64,000 bases of DNA from Acidobacteriota bacterium (GTDB lineage Bacteria > Acidobacteriota > Thermoanaerobaculia > Gp7-AA8). Shown here piece after piece: positions 35,470-43,468 of the stretch (its first letter is position 1; each line of letters begins with the position of its first letter). The stretch covers positions 248,001 through 312,000 of the forward strand of contig JAFATB010000023.1 in the NCBI GenBank assembly GCA_019244185.1. The letters are read 5' to 3'. Position numbers and translations under genes: made by a program. The notes beneath the pieces are model-generated. The model was not told the DNA's origin. It saw nothing but the letters and a program-made list of their open reading frames with translations, and did not search any database.

Positions 35470-36788
35470 GCACGAACAACTCTGGTGTCCGGTAGCTGAT
35501 CCGCCGGCACCACGTTCCGCGTATCGACGACGAGCTTCGCGCCGCGATACAGCGCCGCGTCCTTGAACTGCGCGTGCGGCGTCGACAGCAAAATCGCGTC
35601 GTACTTTGCGAACTCCTCGGCCGTACACGGCACCGACGTCATCTGAAGGTCGTACTTGCGCACGCGCCGCGCGACCGGGATGAACGGATCGCAATACGCG
35701 ACCTCCGCGCCGCGCTCGCGCAGCAGCTCGATCAGCTCGAACGACGGCGACTCGCGGTCATCGTCGATGTTCGGCTTGTACGAGAGGCCGAGGACCAGGA
35801 TGCGCGCGCCGCGGACGGAGACGCCGCTGTCGTTGATCGCTTCCACCGTGCGGTCAACGACGTAACGCGGCATGAACGTGTTGATCTCGCCGGCGAGCTC
35901 GATGAAGCGCGCCCACGTCCCGTGCTCGGCCGCCTTCCACGTCAGGTAGAACGGATCGAGCGGGATGCAATGGCCGCCGAGGCCGGGGCCGGGGTAGAAG
36001 GGCATGAAGCCGAAGGGTTTCGTGCGCGCGGCTTCGATCACTTCCCAGACGTTGATTCCCATCCGCTCGAGCACGATCTTCATCTCGTTCACGAGCGCGA
36101 TGTTCACGGCGCGGAAGATGTTCTCGAGCAGCTTCGCCGACTCCGCGACTTCGGGCGTAGACACGGGAACGATGTGATCGATCGCGGCGCCGTACAGCGC
36201 GGACGCGAGCTCGAGCGACGGCGCGTCGAGGCCGCCGACGATCTTCGGGATGTTCTTCGTGTTGAACTTCTCGTTGCCCGGATCCTCGCGCTCGGGTGAG
36301 AACGCGAGGAAAAAGTCAGTGCCGCAGCGGAGGCCGCGCGCTTCGAAGCGCGGCAGCAGTTCCTCGCGCGTCGTGCCGGGATACGTCGTCGACTCGAGCA
36401 CGACCAGCTGTCCGGCGCGGAGATGCTGCGCGATCGCGTCGGCGGTGTTGCGGATGTACGAGAGGTCGGGCTCGCGATGGTGGCCGAGCGGCGTGGGGAC
36501 GCAGACGATGATGGCGTCGCATTCGCCGAGGCGTTCGAAGTCCGTTTCGGCGGACGCGCGTCCGCCGACGAACGCGTTCGCGATGCGCTCGGCGGCGATG
36601 TGGCGCAGGTACGACTGGCCGCGTTCGAGCGCTTCTTTCTTGCGCGGATCGATGTCGAAGCCGACGACCGTAAATCCTGCTTCCGCAAAGATGAGCACGA
36701 GTGGCAGGCCGACGTAGCCGAGGCCGATCACGCCGATCGTCGCGCGCCGTTCGCGGATCGAATCGAGAAGCGAGTTCACGTCAGCCAT
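35466..36788 (-). CDS. UDP-sugar 6-dehydrogenase (WbpA/WecC-like)
   Basis: A 440-residue UDP-glucose/GDP-mannose dehydrogenase-family protein that oxidises a UDP-hexose (probably UDP-GlcNAc or UDP-ManNAc type) to the uronic acid. The N-terminus has GVIGLGYVGLPL; VPTPLGHHREPDLSY and the catalytic-Cys block GPGLGGHCIPLDPFY are present. LSYKPNIDDDRESPS marks the C-terminal domain. It is coupled to the GT2 gene by a TGATG one-base overlap. Its product would supply an acidic sugar to the polymer. Confidence 0.94.
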   Translation of the reverse strand: MADVNSLLDSIRERRATIGVIGLGYVGLPLVLIFAEAGFTVVGFDIDPRKKEALERGQSYLRHIAAERIANAFVGGRASAETDFERLGECDAIIVCVPTPLGHHREPDLSYIRNTADAIAQHLRAGQLVVLESTTYPGTTREELLPRFEARGLRCGTDFFLAFSPEREDPGNEKFNTKNIPKIVGGLDAPSLELASALYGAAIDHIVPVSTPEVAESAKLLENIFRAVNIALVNEMKIVLERMGINVWEVIEAARTKPFGFMPFYPGPGLGGHCIPLDPFYLTWKAAEHGTWARFIELAGEINTFMPRYVVDRTVEAINDSGVSVRGARILVLGLSYKPNIDDDRESPSFELIELLRERGAEVAYCDPFIPVARRVRKYDLQMTSVPCTAEEFAKYDAILLSTPHAQFKDAALYRGAKLVVDTRNVVPADQLPDTRVVRA

Positions 36789-37957
36789 CAGCGAACGAGC
36801 GACTCTCCGGTGCGCGCGGTCCACGCGCGCGTGCCCTGCCCGCGCATGAGCTGCAGCAGGCCGACGAACGCGGCGGCGTTGACGAAGCAGAAGTAGTACG
36901 GCACGGAGAAGATCCGCCAGTAGCCGGCTTTCTTCTCGCGCAGCGCGGCGCCGGCGAGCGCGAGCAGATACACGGCGAGCTGTCCGGCGAAGAGCACGCG
37001 ATAGAAGTTTGAGCGCGTCGCGAGGACGGCGCTGGCGAAGAACATCGGGATGAGAAAGTACGGAATCATGTGCCGCACGACTTTGTGCGACAGCACTTCG
37101 AGCGAGTAGAAGCCGGACGTGAAGAGGCGCCGGCCGTGTCCGAGCATCGCGCGCGTGCAGCGGTTGGCGATGCGCACTTTGCGGCGGAACTCCTGCTTCG
37201 CGTGGATGGTGCCGTTCTCCCACGCCGTCGCCTTCGGCTCGAAGACGAGGCGATAGCCCTGCAGCGGGATGTGCGTGGAGATGGTCATGTCGTCGCCGCG
37301 CGAGGGATCGGTAAGCGGGACGAAGAGCTCCTTGCGGATCGCGTAGAGCAGGCCGTCGGCGGCGTAGACGCTGCCGATACGGCTCTCCAGGATTTTTTGC
37401 AACTTATCCCAGCGCACGTAGAGGCCTTCGCCGTCGCCGGTCGCATCGCCTTTGCGCGTGATGCCCGGTTTGCGCGCACCGGATACGCCGCCCACCTCGG
37501 GATCGGCGAACTTGCGCGCCATGAGGCGCAGCGTGTGCGGGTCGAGGAAAAAGTCGGCGTCGCTGAAGACGAGGATCTCGCCAGTCGCGTTGCGGGCGCC
37601 TTCGTTCACCGCTTCCATCTTGCCTGGCCGCTCGAGCGCGATGAGGCGGACGCGCGGATCGCGCGCCGAGAACTCGCGCACGATGTCGTTCGTGCGGTCG
37701 GTGCAGCCGTTCGAGACGACGAGCACTTCGACCTGCTCGGCCGGATAGTCGAGCGACAGCGCGTTCTCGATCTTCGCGCCGATGACCTCCTGCTCGTTGA
37801 ACGCGGCGATGATGAACGTCGCCTTCGGCGTCACGTCGCCTTCGCGCACGGGACGCGTTTTGAAGCGGCTGATGAGCCAGAGCAGCGACGGGTAGCCGAA
37901 GTAGATGTAGGTCACGACGGCGAAGCAGAGCCAGAAGACGACGGCGGCGACGATCAC
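36788..37957 (-). CDS. Family 2 glycosyltransferase with membrane segments
   Basis: A 389-residue GT-A-fold processive-type glycosyltransferase: an N-terminal transmembrane helix, then ATFIIAAFNEQEVIGAKIEN, SDADFFLDPHTL (D-x-D), RGDDMTIST and a Q-x3-W-equivalent region, ending in three or four more hydrophobic helices. Sequences of this plan are hyaluronan- or cellulose-synthase-like enzymes that extend a polysaccharide from inside. The start GTG 37957 has AGGAGG 6 nt upstream and overlaps the previous gene by 4 bp. The dehydrogenase gene follows. Confidence 0.9.
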   Translation of the reverse strand: MIVAAVVFWLCFAVVTYIYFGYPSLLWLISRFKTRPVREGDVTPKATFIIAAFNEQEVIGAKIENALSLDYPAEQVEVLVVSNGCTDRTNDIVREFSARDPRVRLIALERPGKMEAVNEGARNATGEILVFSDADFFLDPHTLRLMARKFADPEVGGVSGARKPGITRKGDATGDGEGLYVRWDKLQKILESRIGSVYAADGLLYAIRKELFVPLTDPSRGDDMTISTHIPLQGYRLVFEPKATAWENGTIHAKQEFRRKVRIANRCTRAMLGHGRRLFTSGFYSLEVLSHKVVRHMIPYFLIPMFFASAVLATRSNFYRVLFAGQLAVYLLALAGAALREKKAGYWRIFSVPYYFCFVNAAAFVGLLQLMRGQGTRAWTARTGESLVR

Positions 37958-39225
37958 GACGCCTCCTGCGTGGCGGCCTCTTGGTCGAGGCGCGCGACGA
38001 GCTGCGCGACGATGTCGTGGATGTCGAACTCGCGGCGGATGCGCTCGCGTCCGCGCTCGCCCATCTGCCTCGCGCGTTCCGGGTCTTCGATCAGCTTGCG
38101 CATCGCGTCGGCGAGTGCGCGCGCGCTTTCGGGCGGCACGAGGAAGCCGGTCTTGCCTTCTTCGATGAGCTCGGGGATGCCGGCGATGGTGGTGCTGATG
38201 ACGGGGCGTCCGCCGGCCATCGCTTCGATGAGCGCGTTCGGCATCCCTTCCATCATCCCGTCTTTCTGAATGATGCTCGGAAGCACGAAGAGATCGGATT
38301 CTTTCGTCAGCCGCGCGACTTCCGCTTCCGGGCGCGCGCCGAGGAGCTGCACGACGTCGCCGAGGTTGCGGTCGCGGATCATCTGCTCGAGCTCGACGCG
38401 CATGGGGCCGGTGCCGACGAGGTTGCAGACGAACTGCACGCCTTCGTCGCGGAGCATGCGGCAGGCCTCGATCAGATACGGCAGCCCTTTGTACGGACGG
38501 TGCGAGGCGACGCACAACACGGTCGGCACTTTGTTCGGCATGCGCAGCGTGTTGTCGACGTAGAGGTCGGGCTCGACGCCGTAGTGGATGACGATCATCT
38601 TGCCGCGCGTCTCGTGCGGATAGAGCTTCTCGAGCAGCTTGCGATTGAACTCGGTGCATGTGCGGACGAAGCGCGCCTCGTCGATCTTCCAGTCGAGGAG
38701 ATTGCGGAAGACCTGGATGTCGTGCGCGTGCACGGTGATGCTGTAGGTGATGTTCGAGAACTTCGAGACGATCAGCGCGAGCGTCGCGGGATGCGAGGCC
38801 CAGTGCACGTGCAGGTGGCGGATGCCTTCGCGCTCGAGCTCGCGGGCGAGGTAGATCGACTTCGGGAAGAGCGCGAGCGTGGCCGCGAGCACGACCGGGC
38901 GATCGATGGTGCCGAGGATGAGGCGCGCGAGCAGGCCGAAGTAGCGCAGCGGATGCCGCGCGAGCGCGGCGAGATTCGCGGCAAGAATCGACGGCGAGAG
39001 GAACTTCGTGTACAGAGCGCGTGCGGTCCACGGCTTCGCGGCGTCGTGGAGCACCGGAGGCGACTCCTTGATCATCGGCACGAGCCGCACCGGTTGTCCC
39101 TGCGCTTCCATCTCCACGAATTCGCGGAGGATGAAGGTCTCAGTGACGGTCGGGAAGCGCGAGAGGACGACTGCGATCGGGCGGCGTTGCGGTCTGGATT
39201 CGCTCAACGGTTGGGCGGCGGACAT
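37954..39225 (-). CDS. Family 4 glycosyltransferase, WcaL-like
   Basis: A 423-residue GT-B enzyme. The N-terminal half begins with VLSRFPTVTETFILREFVEM, a segment also found in the WcaL/Daro-type colanic acid and exosortase-associated transferases. ITVHAHDIQVF and the donor-binding block SDLFVLPSIIQKDGMMEGMP with E-A-M-A-G-G-R-P-V are clear. It overlaps the asparagine-synthase gene by 86 bp and GT2 by 4 bp. Its N-terminal half is clearly paralogous to the fusion protein at 47876-50119. Confidence 0.93.
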   Translation of the reverse strand: MSAAQPLSESRPQRRPIAVVLSRFPTVTETFILREFVEMEAQGQPVRLVPMIKESPPVLHDAAKPWTARALYTKFLSPSILAANLAALARHPLRYFGLLARLILGTIDRPVVLAATLALFPKSIYLARELEREGIRHLHVHWASHPATLALIVSKFSNITYSITVHAHDIQVFRNLLDWKIDEARFVRTCTEFNRKLLEKLYPHETRGKMIVIHYGVEPDLYVDNTLRMPNKVPTVLCVASHRPYKGLPYLIEACRMLRDEGVQFVCNLVGTGPMRVELEQMIRDRNLGDVVQLLGARPEAEVARLTKESDLFVLPSIIQKDGMMEGMPNALIEAMAGGRPVISTTIAGIPELIEEGKTGFLVPPESARALADAMRKLIEDPERARQMGERGRERIRREFDIHDIVAQLVARLDQEAATQEAS

Positions 39226-41170
39226 GGTCGTTCGGTTGACGCCCTGAGCAAGTTTGCTGCCGGTCCTCCATCCACGCCTGCAGCATGAGCACGGCCCACA
39301 GATGATCCTGCCAGCGTCCGCGTCCCGCGAGCTGCTCAGCCCACGCGTGGCGGATCGGCGCCGGATCGACGAGCCCGTAGTCGCGCAGGCGCCGCTCGCT
39401 CAGCAGCTCTTCCGCCCAGTCGCGCAGCGGACCGCTGAGCCACGCGTCGATCGGGACCTTGAAGCCCATCTTCGGGCGGTCGATGAGCGACTGCGGCACG
39501 TAGCGGTCGAGGATGCGGCGCAGGATCACCTTGCCCTGGCCGCCGCGGACTTTCATCGACAGCGGCAGCGACCACGCGAGCTCGACCACGCGATGATCGA
39601 GCAGCGGCTCGCGCGCCTCGAGGCTCGCGGCCATGCTGGCGCGGTCGACCTTCGCGAGGATGTCATCGGGCAGATAGGTGATCTGGTCGAGGTACATCAT
39701 CAGCTGCACGGAATCGAGGCGCGGCCACGCGGCGCGATCGGGCGGTGGGACCGCGACGCCGGGCACGACGTCGTTCCAGTGCGCCATGACTTCGAAGTAA
39801 AGCTCGCTCAGCTCGCGCGCGCTGAGTACGCGGCCGAGCTTGTGGAGCTGCGCGCCGGCCTGCGGCTCGCGGAAACGGCGCGGCAGCAGCGGACGCGCGG
39901 CGCGGAAGAGGCGATCCCACGACGACGGCGCGATGCGCGTGAGTCCGTGGCCGAGCGCGCGGCGCAGCGGCGGCGGCACGGGACGGAACGCGCGCAGCAG
40001 CCGCTGTCCTTCGAAGTAGCGGCGATAGCCGCCGAACACCTCGTCGCCGCCTTCGCCGGAGAGGCTGACGGTCACGTGGCGGCGCGCCATGACGGAGACG
40101 AGATAGGTCGGGATCTGCGAGGAGTCGGCGAACGGCTCGTCGTAGAGCCGCGGCAGTTTCGGGATGACGTCGAGCGCGTCCTGCGGCGTGACGTACAGCT
40201 CGGTGTGCGCGGTGCCGAGGTGCTTTGCAATCGCGGCGGCGTACTTCGCTTCGTCGTACGCGTCCTCGTGGAAGCCGATGGTAAACGTCTTGACCGGTTG
40301 CGACGCCTGCACCTGCATCAGCGCGGTGACGAGCGAGGAGTCGATGCCGCCCGAGAGGAAGACGCCGAGCGGGACGTCCGCGACCATGCGCAGGGCGACG
40401 GCGTCGCGGAGGAGCGTGTCGAGCGCCGCGCATGCGTCCTCCTCGGAGCCGAGGAACGGCCGCGCGACGCCGCGTTCGGCTGCTTCCTTCGCCGACCAGT
40501 ACGTCGTCGTCTGCAGCGAGCGGCTGCCCGGCGTCACCGTCACGATCGTGCCGGGAAGCTGCTTGAAAATCCCGCGGTCGATGCTGAGCGGCGCGGGCAC
40601 GTAGAGGTTGCGCAGGTACGCGGCGACGGCGTTGCGGTCGACGTCGGCGTCGAAGTCGGGATGGCGCCGCAGCGCCTTCAGCTCCGAGCCGAAGACGAAC
40701 GTGTTTCGTACGAAACCGTAGTACATCGGCTTGACGCCCATGCGGTCGCGCACGAGGTGCAGCCGCCGCTCGCGGCGATCCCACAGCGCGAACGCGAACA
40801 TGCCGATGAAGCGCTTCACCGCCGCCTCGACGCCCCACTCCTCGAACGCGGCGAGCATGACTTCCGTGTCCGAATGGCCGCGATACGCCTGCGGCGGCAG
40901 CTCCGCGCGAATGGCCTCGTAGTTGTAGACCTCGCCGTTGAACGCCATGACGAAGCGATCGGACGCGGACGTCATCGGCTGATGGCCGGCGGCGGAGAGG
41001 TCGACGATGGCAAGCCGGCGGAAGCCGAGGGCGAGACCGTTGGCGGCATCGACGAAGTGGCCGTCGTCGTCGGGGCCGCGATGCACGATCGCGGAGGACA
41101 TCGCCCGCACCGCCGCCGTCAGTTCGTCGGCGGGCGCGGGCGTGGAGAGGAAGCCGGTGAGGCCGCACAT
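39140..41170 (-). CDS. Asparagine-synthase-type amidotransferase of the polysaccharide locus
   Basis: A 676-residue AsnB-like protein. Cys2 after the initiator Met (MCGLTGFL) is the glutaminase nucleophile, with GHQPMTSASDRFVMAFNGEVYNYE typical of the Ntn domain. The synthetase domain carries the PP-loop motif FLSGGIDSSLV. Such proteins often sit in polysaccharide clusters, where they may amidate uronic acids or other carboxylates. The C-terminal tail (from about 645, R-Q-Q-T-C onward) lies in the 86-bp overlap with the next gene and is not family-like, so the usual stop may have been lost. The upstream 131 bp is a divergent promoter region. Confidence 0.92.
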   Translation of the reverse strand: MCGLTGFLSTPAPADELTAAVRAMSSAIVHRGPDDDGHFVDAANGLALGFRRLAIVDLSAAGHQPMTSASDRFVMAFNGEVYNYEAIRAELPPQAYRGHSDTEVMLAAFEEWGVEAAVKRFIGMFAFALWDRRERRLHLVRDRMGVKPMYYGFVRNTFVFGSELKALRRHPDFDADVDRNAVAAYLRNLYVPAPLSIDRGIFKQLPGTIVTVTPGSRSLQTTTYWSAKEAAERGVARPFLGSEEDACAALDTLLRDAVALRMVADVPLGVFLSGGIDSSLVTALMQVQASQPVKTFTIGFHEDAYDEAKYAAAIAKHLGTAHTELYVTPQDALDVIPKLPRLYDEPFADSSQIPTYLVSVMARRHVTVSLSGEGGDEVFGGYRRYFEGQRLLRAFRPVPPPLRRALGHGLTRIAPSSWDRLFRAARPLLPRRFREPQAGAQLHKLGRVLSARELSELYFEVMAHWNDVVPGVAVPPPDRAAWPRLDSVQLMMYLDQITYLPDDILAKVDRASMAASLEAREPLLDHRVVELAWSLPLSMKVRGGQGKVILRRILDRYVPQSLIDRPKMGFKVPIDAWLSGPLRDWAEELLSERRLRDYGLVDPAPIRHAWAEQLAGRGRWQDHLWAVLMLQAWMEDRQQTCSGRQPNDHVRRPTVERIQTATPPDRSRPLALPDRH

Positions 41171-41301
41171 GGTCGCGGCTGCACGGAGCAACCCTCACGC
41201 CACGCGCGAGAGATGGCATGCGGCGCGCAACGCGCCGAGCTTGTCAGTTTCTACGCAGTGGCTTTACCCCAACGACCTCAAATGCGAAAGGCACTGCAGC
41301 C
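41171..41301. promoter_or_regulatory. Divergent intergenic region between asparagine-synthase and formamidase-like genes
   Basis: This 131-bp gap separates the divergent starts at 41170 (minus) and 41302 (plus), so it must hold both promoters. The stretch just before GTG 41302, GCGAAAGGCACTGCAGCC, resembles the corresponding stretch before the second paralogue at 43469 (GGAAAGGTCCCCGCAGCC), giving a shared RBS with the same spacing. No clear -35/-10 pair was recognised. Confidence 0.45.
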
Positions 41302-43353
41302 GTGGCACTCACACGTAACAACCGCATTGCTACTCTCCTGATTGCCAGCTTGTTCGTTTGCGGCTCCGCGCTAGCGCGGCATCGCGCCGTGCGCGTGCCG
41401 TCGCCGCCGTTCGACGTCCGCTGGACCGAGGGAGGGTACGCGGACCGGATGAGCGTCGCGCAGGGATCGACGATCACGTTTCACATCGCGTCGAGCGTCA
41501 ATCCATTTCACGTCCAGGTCGTCAACCTCGCGGACATGAGCGTCGTGCTCTCCGACCTCGGCCCGTTCAACTCGACGCCGCAGAACTGCTCGGGCGCGTA
41601 TCGCACCGGTTGCGGCTGGCTGCCGACGACGACGTTCGCGATTCCGCGCAACTGGCCGAGCGGCTACTACGCGGCGCAGTTCCCGACGGCGTTCGGACTG
41701 CGGCGCATCATCTTCGTCGTGCGTCAGGCGCTACCGGGCACTACGGCATCGACGCTCATCGTGGCTGCCACGAACACGTGGCAGGCCTACAACGACTTCG
41801 CCGGCAACAGTCTCTTTCCGTCGAATGACGACGACCGCGCCACGCACCTCTCGTTCGACCGCCCGTTCTCGACGGGCGCGGGCATGGGACGCTTCGACGG
41901 CTGGGAGCGGCTCTTCCTCAACTGGATGACGAGCGAGCACCGGCTCTACGAAGTCGTCGCTGACAGCGATCTCGACGACCCGACGCTGCTCTCGCACTAC
42001 AACGTGGTGGTCTTCGTTGGCAGCTCCGTCTACTGGACGAGCGAGGCGCGCGCGAATCTCGAAACGTACAGCACCAACGGCGGGCACATCGCGATCTTCG
42101 GCGGCACGACGATGTGGTGGCACGTGCGCTACGAGGACAACGGCCGCCTGCTCGTCGGCTACGAGGACGCGCTGCGCGATCCGCTGTACACGACGCAGAG
42201 CGCGCTCGTGACGACGAACTGGTTCGACGATCCGCTGTACCGCCCCGAGAACGGCATCACCGGCGTCTCGTTCCGCTACGGCGGCTACGCGAATCGCGTC
42301 CCCGACCCGAACGTCTATCAGCTGATTCCGCTCGAACAGCGCACCGGCTTCACGGTCACCGACGCGTCCACGTGGGTGACCTCCGGCACCGGTCTCACGA
42401 AAGGGCAGGCATTCGGCCAGGAGATCAGCGGCCTCGAAGTCGACGGCACGCTCTTCAACTGCAGCACGAACGGCGACCTCCTCGGACCCGACGGCTCCGA
42501 CGGCACGCCGCTCAACTTCCACATCGTCGCGATCACGCCGGCGTCGGACGGACACGGCGTCATCGGCTACTACACGAATGCTTCCGGTGGAATGGTCTTC
42601 AACGCCGCGACGCAGGAGTGGGCGACGGGACTCGTCAACGATCCGATCGTCCAGCGCATCACGCGCAACGTGCTCGACCGCCTCGGCACAGGCCAGCCGC
42701 AGCTCTACGATCCGGTCTCGACGCCGGTGCTCACGCAGGAGCTCTTCAACTGCCCGCAGGACACGCCCACATTCCTTCCCGGATGGCACGGCACGCGCGC
42801 GGGCGCGCAGGTGACGCAGTCGTGCGCGTATGAAGGCCCCGCGGGCATCGAGCTCGCGGGCGCGGACGCGATCTCGCTGCGCCGCGACTTCACGCTGCCG
42901 AACGCGCCGCGCAAAGATGCGAACGTGCGCTTCTACCTCAACGCCGATGCGTTCGAGAACCGCGGCGCCGTGCCGACGCCGATCGTCACGCTCGACAGCT
43001 ACATCCGCGATCAGTTCACGCAATCCGCGCTCGTCGAGCTGTGGAAGGAAGGCTCGACGCCGCAGATCCGGCTCTCGCGCCGCGGCAACGACGAGTCGTT
43101 CACCGGCGGCACGTTCGTTCCGCTCTCGCCCGGCTGGCATCTCGTCGAGGTGGCGTGGTCGTCGCCAGGCACGATGTCGCTGCAGGTCGACGGCGGAACG
43201 CCGGTGACGATGGAGAATCCGTTCGGCGATCAGATCGTGACGTCGGTCGTACTCGAGCTGTTGCATGACGACGCGGGGAAGAACGGACGCGTCTGCATTG
43301 ACGCGCTCGCGGTCGGCACGACGGAGCTCGGCGGCGTTCCCGCATTGCATTAG
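41302..43353 (+). CDS. Secreted N,N-dimethylformamidase-beta-like protein, copy 1
   Basis: A 683-residue exported protein. GTG 41302 precedes a signal peptide (LTRNNRIATLLIASLFVCGSALA). An N-terminal beta domain (to about 140, with CSGAYRTGCGW) is followed by a region like the large subunit of N,N-dimethylformamidase (DMFA2): TNTWQAYNDFAGNSLF, HLSFDRPF, VFVGSSVYWTSEARANLETY, NGGHIAIFGGTTMWW, RPENGITGVSFRYGG. The last 180 residues form a separate beta-rich domain, perhaps a laminin-G/jelly-roll fold. The iron ligands known in the enzyme (two Tyr and a Glu) were not mapped. A hydrolase of amide bonds is possible but not shown. It lies between polysaccharide genes and is duplicated at once. Confidence 0.8.
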   Translation: MALTRNNRIATLLIASLFVCGSALARHRAVRVPSPPFDVRWTEGGYADRMSVAQGSTITFHIASSVNPFHVQVVNLADMSVVLSDLGPFNSTPQNCSGAYRTGCGWLPTTTFAIPRNWPSGYYAAQFPTAFGLRRIIFVVRQALPGTTASTLIVAATNTWQAYNDFAGNSLFPSNDDDRATHLSFDRPFSTGAGMGRFDGWERLFLNWMTSEHRLYEVVADSDLDDPTLLSHYNVVVFVGSSVYWTSEARANLETYSTNGGHIAIFGGTTMWWHVRYEDNGRLLVGYEDALRDPLYTTQSALVTTNWFDDPLYRPENGITGVSFRYGGYANRVPDPNVYQLIPLEQRTGFTVTDASTWVTSGTGLTKGQAFGQEISGLEVDGTLFNCSTNGDLLGPDGSDGTPLNFHIVAITPASDGHGVIGYYTNASGGMVFNAATQEWATGLVNDPIVQRITRNVLDRLGTGQPQLYDPVSTPVLTQELFNCPQDTPTFLPGWHGTRAGAQVTQSCAYEGPAGIELAGADAISLRRDFTLPNAPRKDANVRFYLNADAFENRGAVPTPIVTLDSYIRDQFTQSALVELWKEGSTPQIRLSRRGNDESFTGGTFVPLSPGWHLVEVAWSSPGTMSLQVDGGTPVTMENPFGDQIVTSVVLELLHDDAGKNGRVCIDALAVGTTELGGVPALH

Positions 43354-43468
43354 CGAGCGAGCTCGACGCAACCTCATCGTGGCTGTGGCATGCCACGCGC
43401 AGGGCACGCTTCACGTCGTCTGCAGTCGCTTCAGTCACTTCAATCCACCAGGAAAGGTCCCCGCAGCC

